This document shows positions 28,349-38,994 of a stretch of DNA of 64,000 nt, one piece after another. The stretch comes from Motiliproteus sp. SC1-56. Lineage in GTDB: Bacteria; Pseudomonadota; Gammaproteobacteria; Pseudomonadales; Balneatricaceae. Numbering within the stretch: the stretch's first letter is position 1; each line of letters starts with the position of its first letter. The DNA lies in contig NZ_JAEMGS010000007.1 in assembly GCF_017309075.1 (NCBI RefSeq), positions 1-64,000 on the forward strand. Direction: 5' to 3'. Below the pieces are notes generated by a model, which worked only from the letters and a program-made list of their open reading frames with translations, was not told where the DNA came from and made no database searches. The translations under genes were made by a program, and so were the position numbers.

Positions 28349-29119
28349 TCAACCGGTCAGGGTGAGCCGCTCGCAGTGGCGATCGCCGGCGCCGGTGGCG
28401 TCGTAGTTCTGCTCCAGAAACTCAACCTCATTGTCCGCATTGATCGTCAGTACGGTACTGGCGCGGGTGCCGTAGGTTTCGCCGTGAATAAAGCAGGGGG
28501 CCAGGGTGCGTTCAAGGTCCAGCCCCACGCCGGTGTCGGGGAGCTGGGCATCCTCCGGTGAATGACGGTTCTGCAGCAGGGGAAGCAGGTCCCGTGCCGC
28601 CAGCACGTCCCTGGACAGCGCCTTTTCAAGGCCCGCTTTGAGGGTCTGCACCTTGGGCCAGGGTGTGTTCAGGGTGGCGTTGCTGAGTCCATACACCCCG
28701 GGCCCCAGGGGCTGCGGCGGGCAGCCGTCGCGATTGCTGTAGAAATAGAGCCCGTCGCCATCGCCCAGCAGCAGGTTGAAGCCACCGTAGGCGTCAGGCT
28801 CGCGGGTCAGCTCCTCCAGAAACGGCGCTGCCGGCTGTGCCCCCTGCAGAAATCCCCGGGTCAGGCTGCCGCGGGAACGGTGCCTGGGGTCGGCCGGCCG
28901 ACGGCCGTCCCGTACGTTGGTCACGGCGGCAAGGCGACCCTGCCGTGTGACACCCAGCCAGGTGCCGCCCTGGACCAGGTCCTGCCCGGCGAGCAGGTCG
29001 GGGTGTTCCGGCCAGAAATGTGCCCGTCGCGTGGGGCGCTCGTAGAACTCGTCCCGGTTGGCGACCAGGATCAGGGGGTAGCGGGGATGGACGCGGTAGG
29101 CGAAGGCGATCAGGCACAT
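28349..29119 (-). CDS. NRDE/TANGO2 family protein
   Basis: From ATG 29119 the protein has 256 residues and starts MCLIAFAYRVHPRYPLILVANRDEFYERPT, the hallmark of the family, with the invariant Cys2 and the NRDE motif (ANRDEF). The fold is Ntn-hydrolase-like. Relatives have been tied to haem trafficking and to envelope or secretory-pathway organisation, so a precise activity cannot be given. GAGG precedes the start. It converges on ptsP and is divergent from a TSUP permease gene. Confidence 0.9.
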   Translation of the reverse strand: MCLIAFAYRVHPRYPLILVANRDEFYERPTRRAHFWPEHPDLLAGQDLVQGGTWLGVTRQGRLAAVTNVRDGRRPADPRHRSRGSLTRGFLQGAQPAAPFLEELTREPDAYGGFNLLLGDGDGLYFYSNRDGCPPQPLGPGVYGLSNATLNTPWPKVQTLKAGLEKALSRDVLAARDLLPLLQNRHSPEDAQLPDTGVGLDLERTLAPCFIHGETYGTRASTVLTINADNEVEFLEQNYDATGAGDRHCERLTLTG

Positions 29120-29174
29120 GGGGCCTCGAACCGGGACAGGCGTAACGGGTGGATAGAGGGTTGCTTGATAGGGG

Positions 29175-29203
29175 ATAATAGCGCCCTGCTGAAATTCGCT
29201 CAA
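29175..29203 (-). promoter_or_regulatory. Putative promoter of the NRDE/TANGO2 gene
   Basis: Reverse strand TTGAGC (29203-29198), 17 bp, TATTAT (29180-29175), about 55 bp before the ATG. Confidence 0.55.
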
Positions 29204-29219
29204 ACATAGGCCCAAGTCG

Positions 29220-30008
29220 TTGCTGTTTCTCTCATATCTTATTCTGGGTGCCTGCGCCGGCCTGCTGGCCGGTCTCTTTGGCATCGGCGGCGGCCTGATT
29301 ATCGTGCCGGTGCTGGTGATCTCTTTCGAACTGCAGGGCATGTCGCCGGAGGTGCTGACCCATGTGGCGGTGGGCACCTCCCTGGCGACCATCATCGTGA
29401 CCTCGCTCAGCTCCATTCGCAGTCATCACCTCAAGCAGGCGGTCAGCTGGAACCTGTTCTGGCCCCTGGCGGCGGGGATCTGCCTGGGGGCCATTCTCGG
29501 GGTCAAGACCGCGGGGCGGCTCAGCGGTCCCGCCTTGCAGACCGCGATCGGCGTGTTCGCGGTGCTGATCGCTATCCAGATGGCGCTGGGCCTGCGTCCC
29601 AAGGGAGCGCAGCGCCTTCCCGGCCGGCCGGCGCTGGTCGGTGCCGGTGGCGTGATCGGCTGGGCCTCGGCGATCTTCGGCATCGGCGGTGGCTCGCTGA
29701 CGGTCCCTTACCTGAGCTGGAAAGGGGTGCGCATGCAAGAAGCGGTGGGAACCTCCGCCGCCTGCGGTCTGCCCATTGCCCTGATGGGTGCCCTGGCCAA
29801 CGTCGAAGAAGGCTGGGGCAACCCCGAGCTGATGCCCTGGAGCCTGGGGTATGTGTATCTTCCGGCGTTCCTTGGGATCGTGTTGGCAAGCGCTTACTTT
29901 GCCCGACTTGGCGCCCTGCTGGCTCATCGCCTCCCGGCAACGATACTGCGTCGAATTTTCGCCCTGCTGCTGTTTAGCGTGGGGCTGCGCTTTTTACTCG
30001 CGAACTAA
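29220..30008 (+). CDS. TSUP family permease (TauE/SafE-like)
   Basis: A 262-residue inner-membrane protein with about eight helices. Both TSUP half-motifs are clear: LAGLFGIGGGLIIVPVLVISF in helix 1 and WASAIFGIGGGSLTVPYLSWKGV in the second half. I use the TTG at 29220 because no ATG or GTG occurs before the first helix; the ribosome-binding site is weak, so the start is the least certain part. It sits 15 bp before lgt, an order also found in Pseudomonas. The substrate is unknown. It is only distantly similar to the TSUP protein at 9.5 kb. Confidence 0.87.
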   Translation: MLFLSYLILGACAGLLAGLFGIGGGLIIVPVLVISFELQGMSPEVLTHVAVGTSLATIIVTSLSSIRSHHLKQAVSWNLFWPLAAGICLGAILGVKTAGRLSGPALQTAIGVFAVLIAIQMALGLRPKGAQRLPGRPALVGAGGVIGWASAIFGIGGGSLTVPYLSWKGVRMQEAVGTSAACGLPIALMGALANVEEGWGNPELMPWSLGYVYLPAFLGIVLASAYFARLGALLAHRLPATILRRIFALLLFSVGLRFLLAN

Positions 30009-30023
30009 AGGAAGCCTGCGATC

Positions 30024-30830
30024 ATGTTGACCTATCCCGCCATTGACCCCGTTGCCCTGGAAATCGGGCCGCTGAAGGTCCACTGGTACGGCCTGATGTA
30101 CCTTGCGGGCTTTGCCGCCGCCTGGCTCCTGGCCAACCGTCGCGCGGTGCGGCCCGGCTCCGGCTGGAACCGGGAGCAGGTCTCCGACCTGATCTTTTAC
30201 GGGGCGCTGGGGGTGATCCTCGGCGGACGTTTTGGCTACGTGGTCTTTTACAATTTCGATCAGTTTCTCGCCGACCCGCTGTGGCTGTTCCGGGTCTGGG
30301 AGGGGGGGATGGCCTTCCACGGTGGCCTGCTCGGCGTTTGCGTGGGTCTCTGGCTGTTTGCCCGGCGTCACGGCAAGGGCTTTTTCCAGGTGGCTGATTT
30401 CACAGCGCCTCTGGTGCCCATCGGCTTGGGGCTGGGCCGAATCGGCAACTTTATCGGCGGCGAACTCTGGGGCCGGGCCAGCGATGTGCCCTGGGCCATG
30501 GTGTTCCCCGGCAGCGATGGTCTGGCGCGGCATCCGTCGCAGCTATACCAGTTCGCGCTGGAGGGGGTGGCGCTGTTCACCATTCTCTGGTGGTTTTCGT
30601 CCAAGCCCCGTCCGGCCATGGCGGTCTCCGGGCTTTTTCTCGCGTGTTACGGAAGCTTCCGCTTCATCGTTGAGTTTTTCCGGCAGCCCGACGCCCATAT
30701 CGGCTTCATCGCCTTTGAATGGCTGACCATGGGCCAATTGCTGTCGCTGCCAATGATCGCTCTGGGCGTCTTTATGCTGCTGGCCGCCTACCACCGCCAA
30801 GCAGCCACCGAAAAGGGAGTAAAGCAATGA
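30024..30830 (+). CDS. lgt: Phosphatidylglycerol-prolipoprotein diacylglyceryl transferase
   Basis: Attaches diacylglycerol to the lipobox Cys of prolipoproteins, the first step of lipoprotein maturation, in the inner membrane. The 268 residues form seven helices with the HGGLLG motif, the Lgt signature [16 protein letters not shown] and RHPSQLYQ. The stop overlaps the thyA start (ATGA), so the lgt-thyA pair is translationally coupled, as in many gammaproteobacteria. Several lipoproteins in this window are its likely substrates. Confidence 0.96.
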   Translation: MLTYPAIDPVALEIGPLKVHWYGLMYLAGFAAAWLLANRRAVRPGSGWNREQVSDLIFYGALGVILGGRFGYVVFYNFDQFLADPLWLFRVWEGGMAFHGGLLGVCVGLWLFARRHGKGFFQVADFTAPLVPIGLGLGRIGNFIGGELWGRASDVPWAMVFPGSDGLARHPSQLYQFALEGVALFTILWWFSSKPRPAMAVSGLFLACYGSFRFIVEFFRQPDAHIGFIAFEWLTMGQLLSLPMIALGVFMLLAAYHRQAATEKGVKQ

Positions 30831-31621
30831 AACAGTATCTGGACCTGATGCGTCATGTGCGGGAAAACGGCGTTTTCAAGGGCGACCGCACCGGCACCGG
30901 GACCCTCAGTATCTTCGGCCACCAGATGCGCTTTGACCTGAGCCAGGGGTTTCCCTTGGTGACGACCAAAAAGTGTCACCTGCGCTCGATCATTCATGAG
31001 CTGCTCTGGTTCCTGAAGGGCGACACCAATATCGCCTACCTGAATGAGAACGGGGTGCGGATCTGGGACGAGTGGGCCGATGAAAATGGTGACCTGGGGC
31101 CGGTTTACGGGCACCAGTGGCGCTCCTGGCCTACACCGGAGGGCGGCACCGTTGACCAGATCCGGCTGCTGATCGATCAGATTCGCAACAACCCGGACTC
31201 GCGCCGATTGATCGTCAGCGCCTGGAACGTGCCCGAGGTGAACCGCATGGCGCTGCCGCCCTGCCATACCCTGTTCCAGTTCTACGTCAGTGAGGGACGG
31301 CTCTCCTGCCAGCTTTACCAGCGCAGCGCCGATATCTTCCTCGGGGTGCCCTTCAATATTGCCAGCTATGCCTTGTTGACCATGATGGTGGCCCAGGTCT
31401 GCGATCTGGAGCCGGGAGACTTTGTGCACACCTTCGGGGATGCCCACCTCTATACCAATCACCTGGAGCAGGCGGACCTGCAACTCACCCGCGAGCCGCT
31501 GCCGCTGCCGACCATGAAGCTCAACCCGCAGGTGAAGGACATATTCGCCTTCCGCTTTGAAGACTTTGAGCTGCAGGGCTACCAGGCGCACCCCCATATC
31601 GCCGCGCCCGTGGCGGTCTGA
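30827..31621 (+). CDS. thyA: Thymidylate synthase
   Basis: Methylates dUMP to dTMP using methylenetetrahydrofolate, producing dihydrofolate for FolA. The 264 residues match the length of E. coli ThyA; the nucleophile Cys146 is in [13 protein letters not shown] and [16 protein letters not shown] is intact. Start ATG 30827 overlaps lgt; the in-frame extension to 30719 belongs to the lgt shadow. The folA gene follows 91 bp downstream, so enzyme and cofactor recycling are linked. Confidence 0.97.
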   Translation: MKQYLDLMRHVRENGVFKGDRTGTGTLSIFGHQMRFDLSQGFPLVTTKKCHLRSIIHELLWFLKGDTNIAYLNENGVRIWDEWADENGDLGPVYGHQWRSWPTPEGGTVDQIRLLIDQIRNNPDSRRLIVSAWNVPEVNRMALPPCHTLFQFYVSEGRLSCQLYQRSADIFLGVPFNIASYALLTMMVAQVCDLEPGDFVHTFGDAHLYTNHLEQADLQLTREPLPLPTMKLNPQVKDIFAFRFEDFELQGYQAHPHIAAPVAV

Positions 31622-31681
31622 GTGCCGGCAGCAGCAGGGGCAGCGTGCCCCTCGATTGCCAGTGACCGCTGCGGCGAATAC

Positions 31682-31705
31682 ACTCAACCCTTTTTCGGGT
31701 TGAGT
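31682..31705 (+). promoter_or_regulatory. Perfect hairpin just upstream of folA
   Basis: ACTCAACCC (31682-31690) pairs perfectly with GGGTTGAGT (31697-31705) around a TTTTTC loop. The right arm holds the only purine stretch that could act as folA ribosome-binding site (TTGAG, 7-8 nt before the ATG). It may end thyA transcripts or mask folA translation. Confidence 0.55.
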
Positions 31706-31712
31706 TCTTCAT

Positions 31713-32219
31713 ATGCAGTTGGCGCTTATCGTTGCCCAGTCGCGCAACCGTGTGATCGGGCGGAACAATAAACTTCCTTGGCACCTGCCCAAAGACCTGC
31801 AGTACTTCAAGTCGGTCACGCTGGGCAAGGTCATTATCATGGGGCGCAAAACCTTCGAGTCCATCGGTCGGCCCCTGCCTGGGCGCACCAATGTCGTGGT
31901 GACCCGGGATGCCAGCTACAGCCGCCCCGGTATCGAGGTGGCGCACTCCCTGGAGGAGGCCCTGGCCAAGGCCGAGGCGGTTTCCCTGATCAACGGCGCC
32001 GAGGAGGCGCTGGTCATTGGCGGCGGCGAGCTCTATCAGCAGGCGCTGCCACGGGCGCAGCGTCTCTACCTGACCCAGGTCCACGCGGATGTCTGTGGCG
32101 ATGCCTACTTCCCAGCGCTGGAGGCTGCGCAGTGGCAGGAGGTGGCCCGGGAGGACTACCCCGCTGAGGAGCCGAACCCATACCCCTACAGCTTTATCGT
32201 GCTGGACCGGCGGGGATAA
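31713..32219 (+). CDS. folA: Dihydrofolate reductase
   Basis: Reduces dihydrofolate to tetrahydrofolate with NADPH and is the trimethoprim target. The 168 residues show the type I pattern: LIVAQSRNRVIGRNNKLPWHLPKDLQYFKSVTLG with the catalytic acidic residue in LPKDL, IMGRKTFESIGRPLPGR and IGGGELYQQALPRA. The chromosomal pattern gives no sign of an acquired resistance allele. The start sits right after a hairpin that may limit its translation. Confidence 0.96.
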   Translation: MQLALIVAQSRNRVIGRNNKLPWHLPKDLQYFKSVTLGKVIIMGRKTFESIGRPLPGRTNVVVTRDASYSRPGIEVAHSLEEALAKAEAVSLINGAEEALVIGGGELYQQALPRAQRLYLTQVHADVCGDAYFPALEAAQWQEVAREDYPAEEPNPYPYSFIVLDRRG

Positions 32220-32223
32220 GCCG

Positions 32224-33198
32224 GTGACGCTGCGATCCTTGTTAAGCACCCTTGCGGACGGCGAATTTCACTCGGGGCAGGCGTTGGGTGAGGCGCTTGG
32301 CGTGAGCCGTGCGGCGATTTGGAAGCAGCTGAAAAAGCTGGATGAGCTGGGTGTGCGGTTGCACTCGGTCAAGGGGCGGGGCTACCGGGTCGCCGGAGGT
32401 CTGGATCTGCTGGATCCGCAGCGGATCGAGGCCGGCCTTGAGGATGGCGTGCGCGCTCGCCTGGGGCCTATTGCGCTGGCATTGAGCCTGCCGTCGACCA
32501 ACGAGGCGGCGCTGCAGGGGAGCGCTCAGGGGGGCGGAGGCGGACGTCTTTACCTCGCCGAGCGCCAGACCGCGGGCAAGGGTCGGCGCGGGCGTACCTG
32601 GGTCAGCCCTTTTGCCCGTAACCTCTATTTTTCCCTGGTCTGGGACTTCGCCGGGGGAGCCGCCGCGCTGGAGGGGCTGAGCTTGGTGGTGGGGCTGGCG
32701 GTTCGCCACGGGCTGATGGATAGCGGCGTTGAGGGGATTGATCTCAAATGGCCCAATGACTTGCTGGTGGACGGGCGCAAGCTGGGCGGCATCCTGCTGG
32801 AGATGACCGGTGATGCCTCGGGGCAGTGCCAGGTTGTGATCGGGGTGGGGATCAATGTGGCGATGCCTGATGAGGTGGCGGCGGAGATCGACCAGCCCTG
32901 GATCGACGTGCGTACCGCCGGCGGCGTATCCCCGGGGCGCAACCTATTGCTGGCGGCGGTGCTGAACCGCCTGGTTCCCTCCCTGGAGCGTTTCTCCGAG
33001 CAGGGTTTTGCCTCCTTTCGTGCCGAGTGGGAGGCGTGCAATGCCCACCAGGGGCGGCAGGTGGTGTTGCAGACCAGCCGGGTCCAGATACAGGGCCGCT
33101 GCCTGGGCGTTGACGACAAGGGAGCGCTGTTGCTCGAGACCGAAGACGGCGTGCAGGCCTGTCACGGCGGCGAGCTGAGCCTGCGGGGGCTGGAATGA
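32224..33198 (+). CDS. birA: Biotin-protein ligase / biotin operon repressor
   Basis: Charges biotin onto acetyl-CoA carboxylase and, with an N-terminal helix-turn-helix (about 1-60, EALGVSRAAIWKQLKKLDELG), can repress biotin genes. The 324 residues include the ligase motif GKGRRGRTW, KWPNDLLVDGRKLGGIL and a C-terminal SH3-like domain. The start is GTG 32224, 4 nt after the folA stop. It overlaps coaX by 4 bp, the usual birA-coaX pairing. Confidence 0.95.
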   Translation: MTLRSLLSTLADGEFHSGQALGEALGVSRAAIWKQLKKLDELGVRLHSVKGRGYRVAGGLDLLDPQRIEAGLEDGVRARLGPIALALSLPSTNEAALQGSAQGGGGGRLYLAERQTAGKGRRGRTWVSPFARNLYFSLVWDFAGGAAALEGLSLVVGLAVRHGLMDSGVEGIDLKWPNDLLVDGRKLGGILLEMTGDASGQCQVVIGVGINVAMPDEVAAEIDQPWIDVRTAGGVSPGRNLLLAAVLNRLVPSLERFSEQGFASFRAEWEACNAHQGRQVVLQTSRVQIQGRCLGVDDKGALLLETEDGVQACHGGELSLRGLE

Positions 33199-33911
33199 TC
33201 CTGGACCTTGACCTGGGTAACACTTTTCTCAAATGGCGCTGCGGCGATCAGCGGGGGCGCTGTGTCAGTGCTGAATTGACGGGCGAAGCCCTTGCGCAGG
33301 CCTGGCAGACGCTGACCCCGGCACGGGTGCGTCTGGCCTCGGTGGCCGGCGAGAGCGCCGAGCAGTTGATCGAGGCGGTGGTCCATGAACGCTGGGGGGT
33401 GTCGCTGGAAAAAGCGCGAACCGAGGCCGCTGCCGCGGGCGTCGTTAACAGTTACGAGGTGCCTGGGCGGATGGGCGTCGATCGCTGGCTGGCAATGCTG
33501 GCCGGCTATGAGCGGGCCCGGGGGGGCTGTTGTGTCGTGGACTGCGGCAGCGCCATCACCGTCGACCTGGTTGATGAAAATGGCAGTCACCTGGGCGGCT
33601 ACATCATGCCGGGGCTGCGCTTGATGCGCGAGAGCCTGTTGAGCCGCACCCAGCGCGTGCGGCCCGAGGGTGAGCCCCTGGCGGAGCGGGTCTCTCCGGG
33701 GCGGAGTACCGAGGAATGTGTCGATCACGGAATCTACCTTATGCTGGCGGGACTCGCCGAGCGGGTGGCGACCGATTGCGACCGTCTGCTGGGAGCGGAG
33801 GCTGCTTTATTTATTACCGGCGGCGACGGCGAGACGTTCTACCGGCTGGCCGGCGTGGGCAGCCTGGTACCGGACCTAGTGCTCGAGGGGCTTGAGCGGG
33901 CCTTGCCCTGA
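33195..33911 (+). CDS. coaX: Type III pantothenate kinase
   Basis: Phosphorylates pantothenate, the first step of CoA synthesis, using the acetyl-CoA-insensitive type III enzyme. The 238 residues have the ASKHA-fold phosphate loops: DLDLGNTFLKWRC near the N-terminus, GVDRWLAMLAGYERA, and DCGSAITVDLVDENGSHLGGYIMPGL. It overlaps birA (ATGA) and is followed 9 bp later by the SPOR protein gene. Confidence 0.95.
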   Translation: MILDLDLGNTFLKWRCGDQRGRCVSAELTGEALAQAWQTLTPARVRLASVAGESAEQLIEAVVHERWGVSLEKARTEAAAAGVVNSYEVPGRMGVDRWLAMLAGYERARGGCCVVDCGSAITVDLVDENGSHLGGYIMPGLRLMRESLLSRTQRVRPEGEPLAERVSPGRSTEECVDHGIYLMLAGLAERVATDCDRLLGAEAALFITGGDGETFYRLAGVGSLVPDLVLEGLERALP

Positions 33912-33920
33912 GGAATTGCA

Positions 33921-34634
33921 ATGCGTTGGCTGTTTTTGATTTTGGTATTGCTGAACGGGGTCCTTTACGCCTGGTTCGTTACCGAGCAGCAGGCCCGGGA
34001 GTTGCGGCGTGAGCAGGCGCGTCCGGATCACAGCGGGCTGGATACCCTGGCTTTGCTGTCCGAGGTGCCCGCAGACCAGCTGAAGCCCCGGCAGGTGCCC
34101 GAGGAGTTGGCGGCGGAGGTCCCGGTGGAGGAGCCGCTGGCGCCGGACGTCTGTTACCGGGTCGGCGAATTCGAGGAGGCCAGGGCCGCGGGGGCGTTTG
34201 TCGACGTGTTGGGCAACGGGACGCTGCAGGCGCAAGTGACCAAGGGACTGCGTCCCCTTGCCCCTGATCACTGGGTTTATGTGCAGGCCCCGGCGGGAGG
34301 GCTGCGGGTCGAATCCTTGCGGCGCACCCTCCGGGTCGACGGGCTGGATAGCTACTTGGTGAGACAGGGTCCGTTGAGCGGTCAGCTGTCGATCGGTCTG
34401 TATCGCAATAAGGAGTCGGCCGAGGCGTTGTTAGCCGCGTTGCTGGACAAGGGCTACCCCGCCAAGATGTTTCTAAAAGAGCGCTTTGAGCCGATTTATT
34501 TTGTTGATATCCGGACCAAAGCTTCGCAGGAATGGCACCAGCGCTGGCAGCGGAAACTGGCCCCTGGGAACCCGGGTTTAAAAAATGAAAAAAAATCCTG
34601 CGAGGGGGTTGCAAGCGAACAGGGCGCTGAGTAA
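33921..34634 (+). CDS. SPOR-type domain membrane protein
   Basis: A 237-residue protein with an N-terminal membrane helix (RWLFLILVLLNGVLYAWFV), a charged linker, and a C-terminal SPOR-like fold (about 110-205, LSIGLYRNKESAEALLAALLDKGYPAKMF). SPOR domains bind denuded peptidoglycan at the septum. The position after birA-coaX and before the tRNA-tuf cluster matches an unnamed Pseudomonas gene. The last 20 residues are Lys- and Glu-rich, and the coding end contains the promoter of the downstream tRNA cluster. Confidence 0.8.
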   Translation: MRWLFLILVLLNGVLYAWFVTEQQARELRREQARPDHSGLDTLALLSEVPADQLKPRQVPEELAAEVPVEEPLAPDVCYRVGEFEEARAAGAFVDVLGNGTLQAQVTKGLRPLAPDHWVYVQAPAGGLRVESLRRTLRVDGLDSYLVRQGPLSGQLSIGLYRNKESAEALLAALLDKGYPAKMFLKERFEPIYFVDIRTKASQEWHQRWQRKLAPGNPGLKNEKKSCEGVASEQGAE

Positions 34635-34637
34635 TAT
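34609..34637 (+). promoter_or_regulatory. Strong promoter of the tRNA-tuf cluster
   Basis: TTGCAA (34609-34614), exactly 17 bp, TAATAT (34632-34637). The promoter lies across the 3' end of the SPOR gene, 27 bp before the first tRNA. Confidence 0.8.
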
Positions 34638-34663
34638 TTCGGCCTCCTGAGTTGAGGCGGCAC

Positions 34664-34739
<76 letters not shown>

Positions 34740-34782
34740 TCTCAAGGCGGGCGACTACGATCTCGTAGAGGTTGGTAGGCGT

Positions 34783-34866
34783 GGTGAGGTTCCCGAGTGG
34801 CCAAAGGGATCAGACTGTAAATCTGACGCGCGAGCTTCGGTGGTTCGAATCCACCCCTCACCACCA
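34783..34866 (+). tRNA. tRNA-Tyr (anticodon GTA)
   Basis: 84 nt with a long variable arm and encoded CCA. Acceptor GGTGAGG/CCTCACC; anticodon loop CTGTAAA gives GTA. Confidence 0.96.
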
Positions 34867-34888
34867 GCTGCTCAGGTAATAAGCTTAT

Positions 34889-34963
<75 letters not shown>

Positions 34964-34984
34964 GCTTGCTGGTTATGGAATTGG

Positions 34985-35059
34985 GCTCCAGTAGCTCAGG
35001 GGTAGAGCACACCCTTGGTAAGGGTGAGGCCGGCGGTTCAAATCCGCCCTGGAGCTCCA
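34985..35059 (+). tRNA. tRNA-Thr (anticodon GGT)
   Basis: 75 nt with encoded CCA. Acceptor GCTCCAG/CTGGAGC; anticodon loop TTGGTAA gives GGT. Confidence 0.96.
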
Positions 35060-35077
35060 TTCCATAGGCAGTCGCTG

Positions 35078-35115
35078 AACAAAGGGCAGATATAGCAATA
35101 TATCTGCCCTTTGTT
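35078..35115 (+). terminator. 17-bp perfect hairpin with GCAA loop between tRNAs and tufA
   Basis: A perfect 17-bp stem (35078-35094 with 35099-35115) is capped by a GCAA tetraloop. The right arm ends CCCTTTGTT and is followed by GTGTTTG, a loose U-rich tail. It starts 19 nt after the last tRNA and ends 39 nt before tufA. It may act as an attenuator, an RNA-processing site or both. Confidence 0.6.
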
Positions 35116-35154
35116 GTGTTTGGGTCAAAAAAGTTAAAGCATCGGGAGATGGTG

Positions 35155-36381
<1,227 letters not shown>

Positions 36382-36387
36382 TACCGG

Positions 36388-36416
36388 TTGCAAAGGGTTG
36401 GGGGCGCAGATATAAT
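36388..36416 (+). promoter_or_regulatory. Near-consensus promoter of tRNA-Trp-secE-nusG
   Basis: TTGCAA (36388-36393), 17 bp, a perfect TATAAT (36411-36416), starting 7 bp after the tufA stop. It has the same -35 hexamer and spacing as the promoter of the first tRNA cluster. Confidence 0.85.
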
Positions 36417-36433
36417 CTGCCTCCCATTGCGAC

Positions 36434-36509
<76 letters not shown>

Positions 36510-36589
36510 TTTCTTAGCTTGATAAGGAATGGCAAGTGTCCCTGAACCGGCGTTCAAGTTCGGTCCTGTCTGTATAGAGGCTCCAGCGC

Positions 36590-36958
36590 ATGAGTGCGAA
36601 AGCTGATTCTGGTGAATCCAAGCTTGATTCTTTGAAGTGGATTGTGGTTGTGCTGCTGGTAGCAGTAGGTGTTGCCGGCAATTCGTATTATTCCGATCAG
36701 TCCCTGCTGTATCGGGTGCTGGCGTTGCTGGCGCTGGCGCTGGTCGCGGGTTTTGTTGCCCTGCAGACCGCCAAGGGGAAGGCGTTCTTTGATCTGTTCA
36801 AGGAGGCCAAGCTAGAGATTCGCAAGGTGGTCTGGCCGACGCGGCAGGAGACCTTGCAGACCACTGCGATCGTGGTGGTGTTCGTTTTGCTGGTCGGGCT
36901 GCTGCTCTGGGCGATCGACTCGCTGTTGAGCTGGATCGTGTCCGGCGTTATCGGTTAA
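36590..36958 (+). CDS. secE: Preprotein translocase subunit SecE
   Basis: Essential small subunit of the SecYEG channel. The 122 residues form three membrane helices (about 16-36, 41-61 and 95-117), with the conserved amphipathic segment [27 protein letters not shown] before the last helix. This is the three-helix form typical of gammaproteobacteria. It is followed 11 bp later by nusG. Confidence 0.96.
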   Translation: MSAKADSGESKLDSLKWIVVVLLVAVGVAGNSYYSDQSLLYRVLALLALALVAGFVALQTAKGKAFFDLFKEAKLEIRKVVWPTRQETLQTTAIVVVFVLLVGLLLWAIDSLLSWIVSGVIG

Positions 36959-36969
36959 GGGGTTCTCGC

Positions 36970-37512
36970 GTGGCGAAGCGTTGGTATGTTGTGCATGCTT
37001 ATTCAGGCTATGAAAAGCGTGTGATGCAATCTTTGAAAGAGCGTATCGAGCTGCAGAGTATGCAGGACCTCTTCGGTGAGATTCTGGTTCCGACCGAGGA
37101 AGTGGTCGAGATGCGGTCCGGGCAGAAGCGCAAGTCTGAGCGTAAATTCTATCCCGGCTACGTGCTGGTGCAGATGGAGCTGACCGAGGCGTCCTGGCAC
37201 CTGGTCAAGGGCACGCCCCGCGTGATGGGCTTTATCGGAGAGGATCCCAAGAATCCGGGCAAGGTCTCTCCCATCACTGAAAAAGAAGCCGATGCCATCC
37301 TGCAGCGTGTAGAGGCCGGTGTGGACAAGCCGCGGCCCAAGACGATCTTCGAGCCCGGCGAGATGGTGCGGGTTACCGACGGTCCTTTCGCCGACTTCAG
37401 CGGTGTGGTGGAAGAGGTCAATTACGAGAAGAGTCGCGTCCAGGTCGCGGTGCTGATCTTCGGTCGCTCTACCCCTGTGGAGCTGGAGTTCGGTCAAGTC
37501 GAGAAAGACTAA
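36970..37512 (+). CDS. nusG: Transcription termination/antitermination factor NusG
   Basis: Binds RNA polymerase through the N-terminal NGN domain (about 1-115, [24 protein letters not shown]) and recruits Rho or the ribosome through the C-terminal KOW domain ([24 protein letters not shown]). The protein has 180 residues, close to the usual 177-181. The start is GTG 36970. It shares a transcript with tRNA-Trp and secE. Confidence 0.97.
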   Translation: MAKRWYVVHAYSGYEKRVMQSLKERIELQSMQDLFGEILVPTEEVVEMRSGQKRKSERKFYPGYVLVQMELTEASWHLVKGTPRVMGFIGEDPKNPGKVSPITEKEADAILQRVEAGVDKPRPKTIFEPGEMVRVTDGPFADFSGVVEEVNYEKSRVQVAVLIFGRSTPVELEFGQVEKD

Positions 37513-37607
37513 ACAAAATTCGAGAGGCAGTGGGTCTGCGGTGCGGGCCCGCTGTCTTGTTGTAACCGGGGAGCCGAAAGGCGCTACTACCCATTTGGAG
37601 AGAAACC
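37513..37607 (+). promoter_or_regulatory. L11 operon leader with probable L1-binding site
   Basis: The 95-nt nusG-rplK spacer contains a G-U-containing stem (CAGTGGGTC with GGCCCGCTG) and then GGGGAGCCGAAAGGCGCT at 37568-37585, which resembles the L1-binding site of 23S rRNA and of the E. coli L11 leader. Feedback repression of rplK-rplA by free L1 is therefore expected. Confidence 0.6.
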
Positions 37608-38041
37608 ATGGCTAAGAAAGTCGAAGCTTATATCAAGCTGCAGGTTGCAGCGGGTAAAGCTAACCCCAGCCCCCCTGTTGGTCCTGCTTTGGGTCAGCAC
37701 GGCGTTAACATCATGGAGTTCTGTAAGGCCTTTAACGCGGCGACGCAGAACGTTGAGCCGGGTCTGCCGACGCCGGTGGTCATTACCGTTTACGCCGACC
37801 GCAGCTTTACCTTTGTTACCAAGACGCCTCCTGCGTCTGTACTGCTGAAGAAAGCGGCCGGCCTCAAGAGCGGCTCTGCTCGCCCCAACACTGAAAAGGT
37901 AGGCACGGTTAACCGTGCGCAGCTGGAAGAGATCGCCACCGCCAAGATGCCCGACCTGACCGCTGCTGATATGGATGCCGCCGTACGCACCATCGCAGGC
38001 AGTGCGCGCAGCATGGGTCTGAACGTGGAGGGGGTAGAGTA

Positions 38042-38042
<1 letters not shown>
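37608..38042 (+). CDS. rplK: 50S ribosomal protein L11
   Basis: Part of the GTPase-associated centre and needed for RelA-dependent ppGpp synthesis. 144 residues starting [43 protein letters not shown], with the flexible proline-rich hinge intact. GGAGAG precedes the ATG. The stop shares one base with the rplA start (TAATG). Confidence 0.98.
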
Positions 38043-38737
<695 letters not shown>

Positions 38738-38781
38738 GGCATTTAGGCTGGCCCGGGCTCGGGTCGGCCGACGAACTTTGG

Positions 38782-38871
38782 GGTCTTCGCCAGCGTTGCG
38801 CTGGCGGGGGCCGTCAAAGACCGCAGGCGGAAGTGTCTCTCTAAGAGGTCCTCCTTAATACTCAGCCTGCG
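38782..38871 (+). promoter_or_regulatory. L10 leader (rplJL autoregulatory RNA)
   Basis: Between rplA and rplJ the RNA can form a nested structure: GGTCTT (38782-38787) with AAGACC (38817-38822) around a perfect CGCCAGCG/CGCTGGCG hairpin (38788-38806), then CGCAGGC (38822-38828) with GCCTGCG (38865-38871). Gammaproteobacterial L10-L12 leaders lie in this position and bind the L10(L12)4 complex. The exact kink-turn is not proven by eye. Confidence 0.6.
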
Positions 38872-38994
38872 CAGATGGTGACCCGATTCAGAATTGATAC
38901 TGGATCCTGCACCGTACTTAGTTTCTCCCCTCGGGGAGGGAAGAGTAACGAAGTCAGCGCCCACGGGGCTGGCTTGAATCCAGGAGTAAAACTA

